Below are positions 5,614 to 6,072 of a DNA stretch of 6,072 nucleotides, piece by piece. Each line of letters opens with the position of its first letter. Position 1 is the first letter of the stretch. The DNA lies in assembly GCA_002389265.1 (NCBI GenBank), contig DGOD01000184.1, positions 1 through 6,072 of the forward strand, in the 5' to 3' direction. Under the pieces are notes generated by a model, which saw nothing but the letters and a program-made list of their open reading frames with translations, was not told where the DNA came from and made no database searches. The DNA is from Gammaproteobacteria bacterium UBA4475. GTDB taxonomy: Bacteria; Pseudomonadota; Gammaproteobacteria; Pseudomonadales; Azotimanducaceae. The position numbers were made by a program, and so were the translations under genes.

Positions 5614-6072
5614 TAATATAGTCGTTATGCTCGCCGACTACATGAGCTCGAGGCGACTCCGCTACCTTTGGGTATACCGAGCATCCAGTCGCCAAACCTC
5701 GGCAAGCTTAAGAGATACTCGTCGCCACTGGTTGCCGATCAGGCAATGCAGTGCTAGAAAGACTTGCGTGACCCTAAGTAGCTCTTTGTGTTTCCGTTTG
5801 GTTTAACAAACCGCACAAACCGATTGCCACCGACAATAAGTTTTCCTTACTCTATCCAAATGAAAATGAGAGAGATGCAACTTACTTTGGTAATATCAGT
5901 CAGCTCGATTTAGCCTTGGACAAAAGACAAACCCCTCGACCTCAAAGTCAGGAGGAGGGGCTTGTAGCACTACTGATACTGGGTTGTGCCAGTAGGTAAT
6001 TGGGTTAACCTTTCAGGCTAATGAATGGGGACTTGCGGATGATGCGACTTATTCAGCAGTTTTGATGCTGAT
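5540..6072 (+). pseudogene. Degenerate sulfatase pseudogene, running off the right edge
   Basis: This is a non-functional relative of the sulfatase just upstream. From ATG 5540 it reads MIKHLIKLGSILTAASLAL, then an extra base leads to TGA at 5609. Pieces of sulfatase follow in changing frames: NIVVMLADYM (5615-5644, second metal-binding Asp replaced by Tyr), GDSATFG (5652-5672), and SPNLGKLKR joined directly to YSSPLVADQAMQ (5689-5751). Against the neighbour, that junction removes about residues 62-183, including the catalytic CxPSR and GKWH motifs. In-frame stops lie at 5755 and 5779. A base is lost near 5795, after which VWFNKPHKPIATD and NISQLDLALD (5796-5921) read openly. About 95 unrelated bases interrupt the homology, which resumes near 6018 with EWGLADDAT (6023-6049). 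The rest lies beyond the window. Many separate lesions argue against sequencing error. Confidence 0.88.
5922..6017. other. Hairpin-rich insertion of about 95 bases inside the pseudogene
   Basis: Sulfatase homology stops after LALD (5921) and resumes about 6018, where the neighbouring gene has only about six residues between the matching points. The extra sequence contains an 11-base inverted repeat with one mismatch (ACAAACCCCTC at 5927-5937, GAGGGGCTTGT at 5955-5965) and inner CCT/AGG pairing. It also has a perfect 6-base stem with a 6-base loop (TACTGG at 5977-5982, CCAGTA at 5989-5994) and the palindrome GGTTAACC at 6003-6010. I see no flanking target duplication. It could be a small REP/MITE-like element or debris of another rearrangement. 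It is too short to code for a transposase. Confidence 0.5.

Noticed and set aside
5927..6010. Integron attC site or CRISPR repeat for the hairpin-rich insertion
   Set aside because: No attC core site pair (RYYYAAC/GTTRRRY) frames the hairpins and no regularly spaced direct repeats are present.

Overview
The window looks like part of a bacterial locus for breaking down a sulfated polysaccharide. It holds one 5'-truncated and two complete type I (formylglycine) sulfatases, one secreted five-bladed beta-propeller glycosidase-like protein, and the decayed remains of a fourth sulfatase, all on the + strand. The three complete proteins begin with Sec-type signal peptides, so they are probably periplasmic or secreted. 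Dense clusters of S1 sulfatases with small glycosidase-like genes are typical of marine or gut PVC-superphylum bacteria (Verrucomicrobiota, Kiritimatiellota, Lentisphaerota, Planctomycetota) and of some Bacteroidota. The roughly even base composition and the lack of clear Shine-Dalgarno sequences fit this, but no taxonomic marker is present, so the assignment is only a suggestion.

Layout: 1-818 is the C-terminal part of an arylsulfatase whose start lies off the left edge. After a 34-base gap comes a complete 636-residue sulfatase (853-2763). A 335-base gene-free stretch (2764-3098) carries two T-runs and, near its right end, a cluster of inverted repeats that probably marks a promoter/operator for a second unit. 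That unit contains the beta-propeller protein (3099-4124) and, 20 bases later, a 459-residue sulfatase (4145-5524).

From 5540 to the right edge lies a sulfatase pseudogene. Its signal-peptide segment and the short spacer before it are close copies of those of the upstream sulfatase. The mature part is much more diverged, has lost about 122 codons including the catalytic cysteine motif, contains frameshifts and stops, and is interrupted by about 95 bases of unrelated, hairpin-rich sequence.

Functional inference: the sulfatases would remove ester sulfates from different positions of a sulfated glycan (algal or host), and the beta-propeller protein would cleave a desulfated terminal sugar. The substrate cannot be read from the sequence. 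Both complete sulfatases carry the CxPSR signature, so they need a formylglycine-generating enzyme, which is not encoded here.
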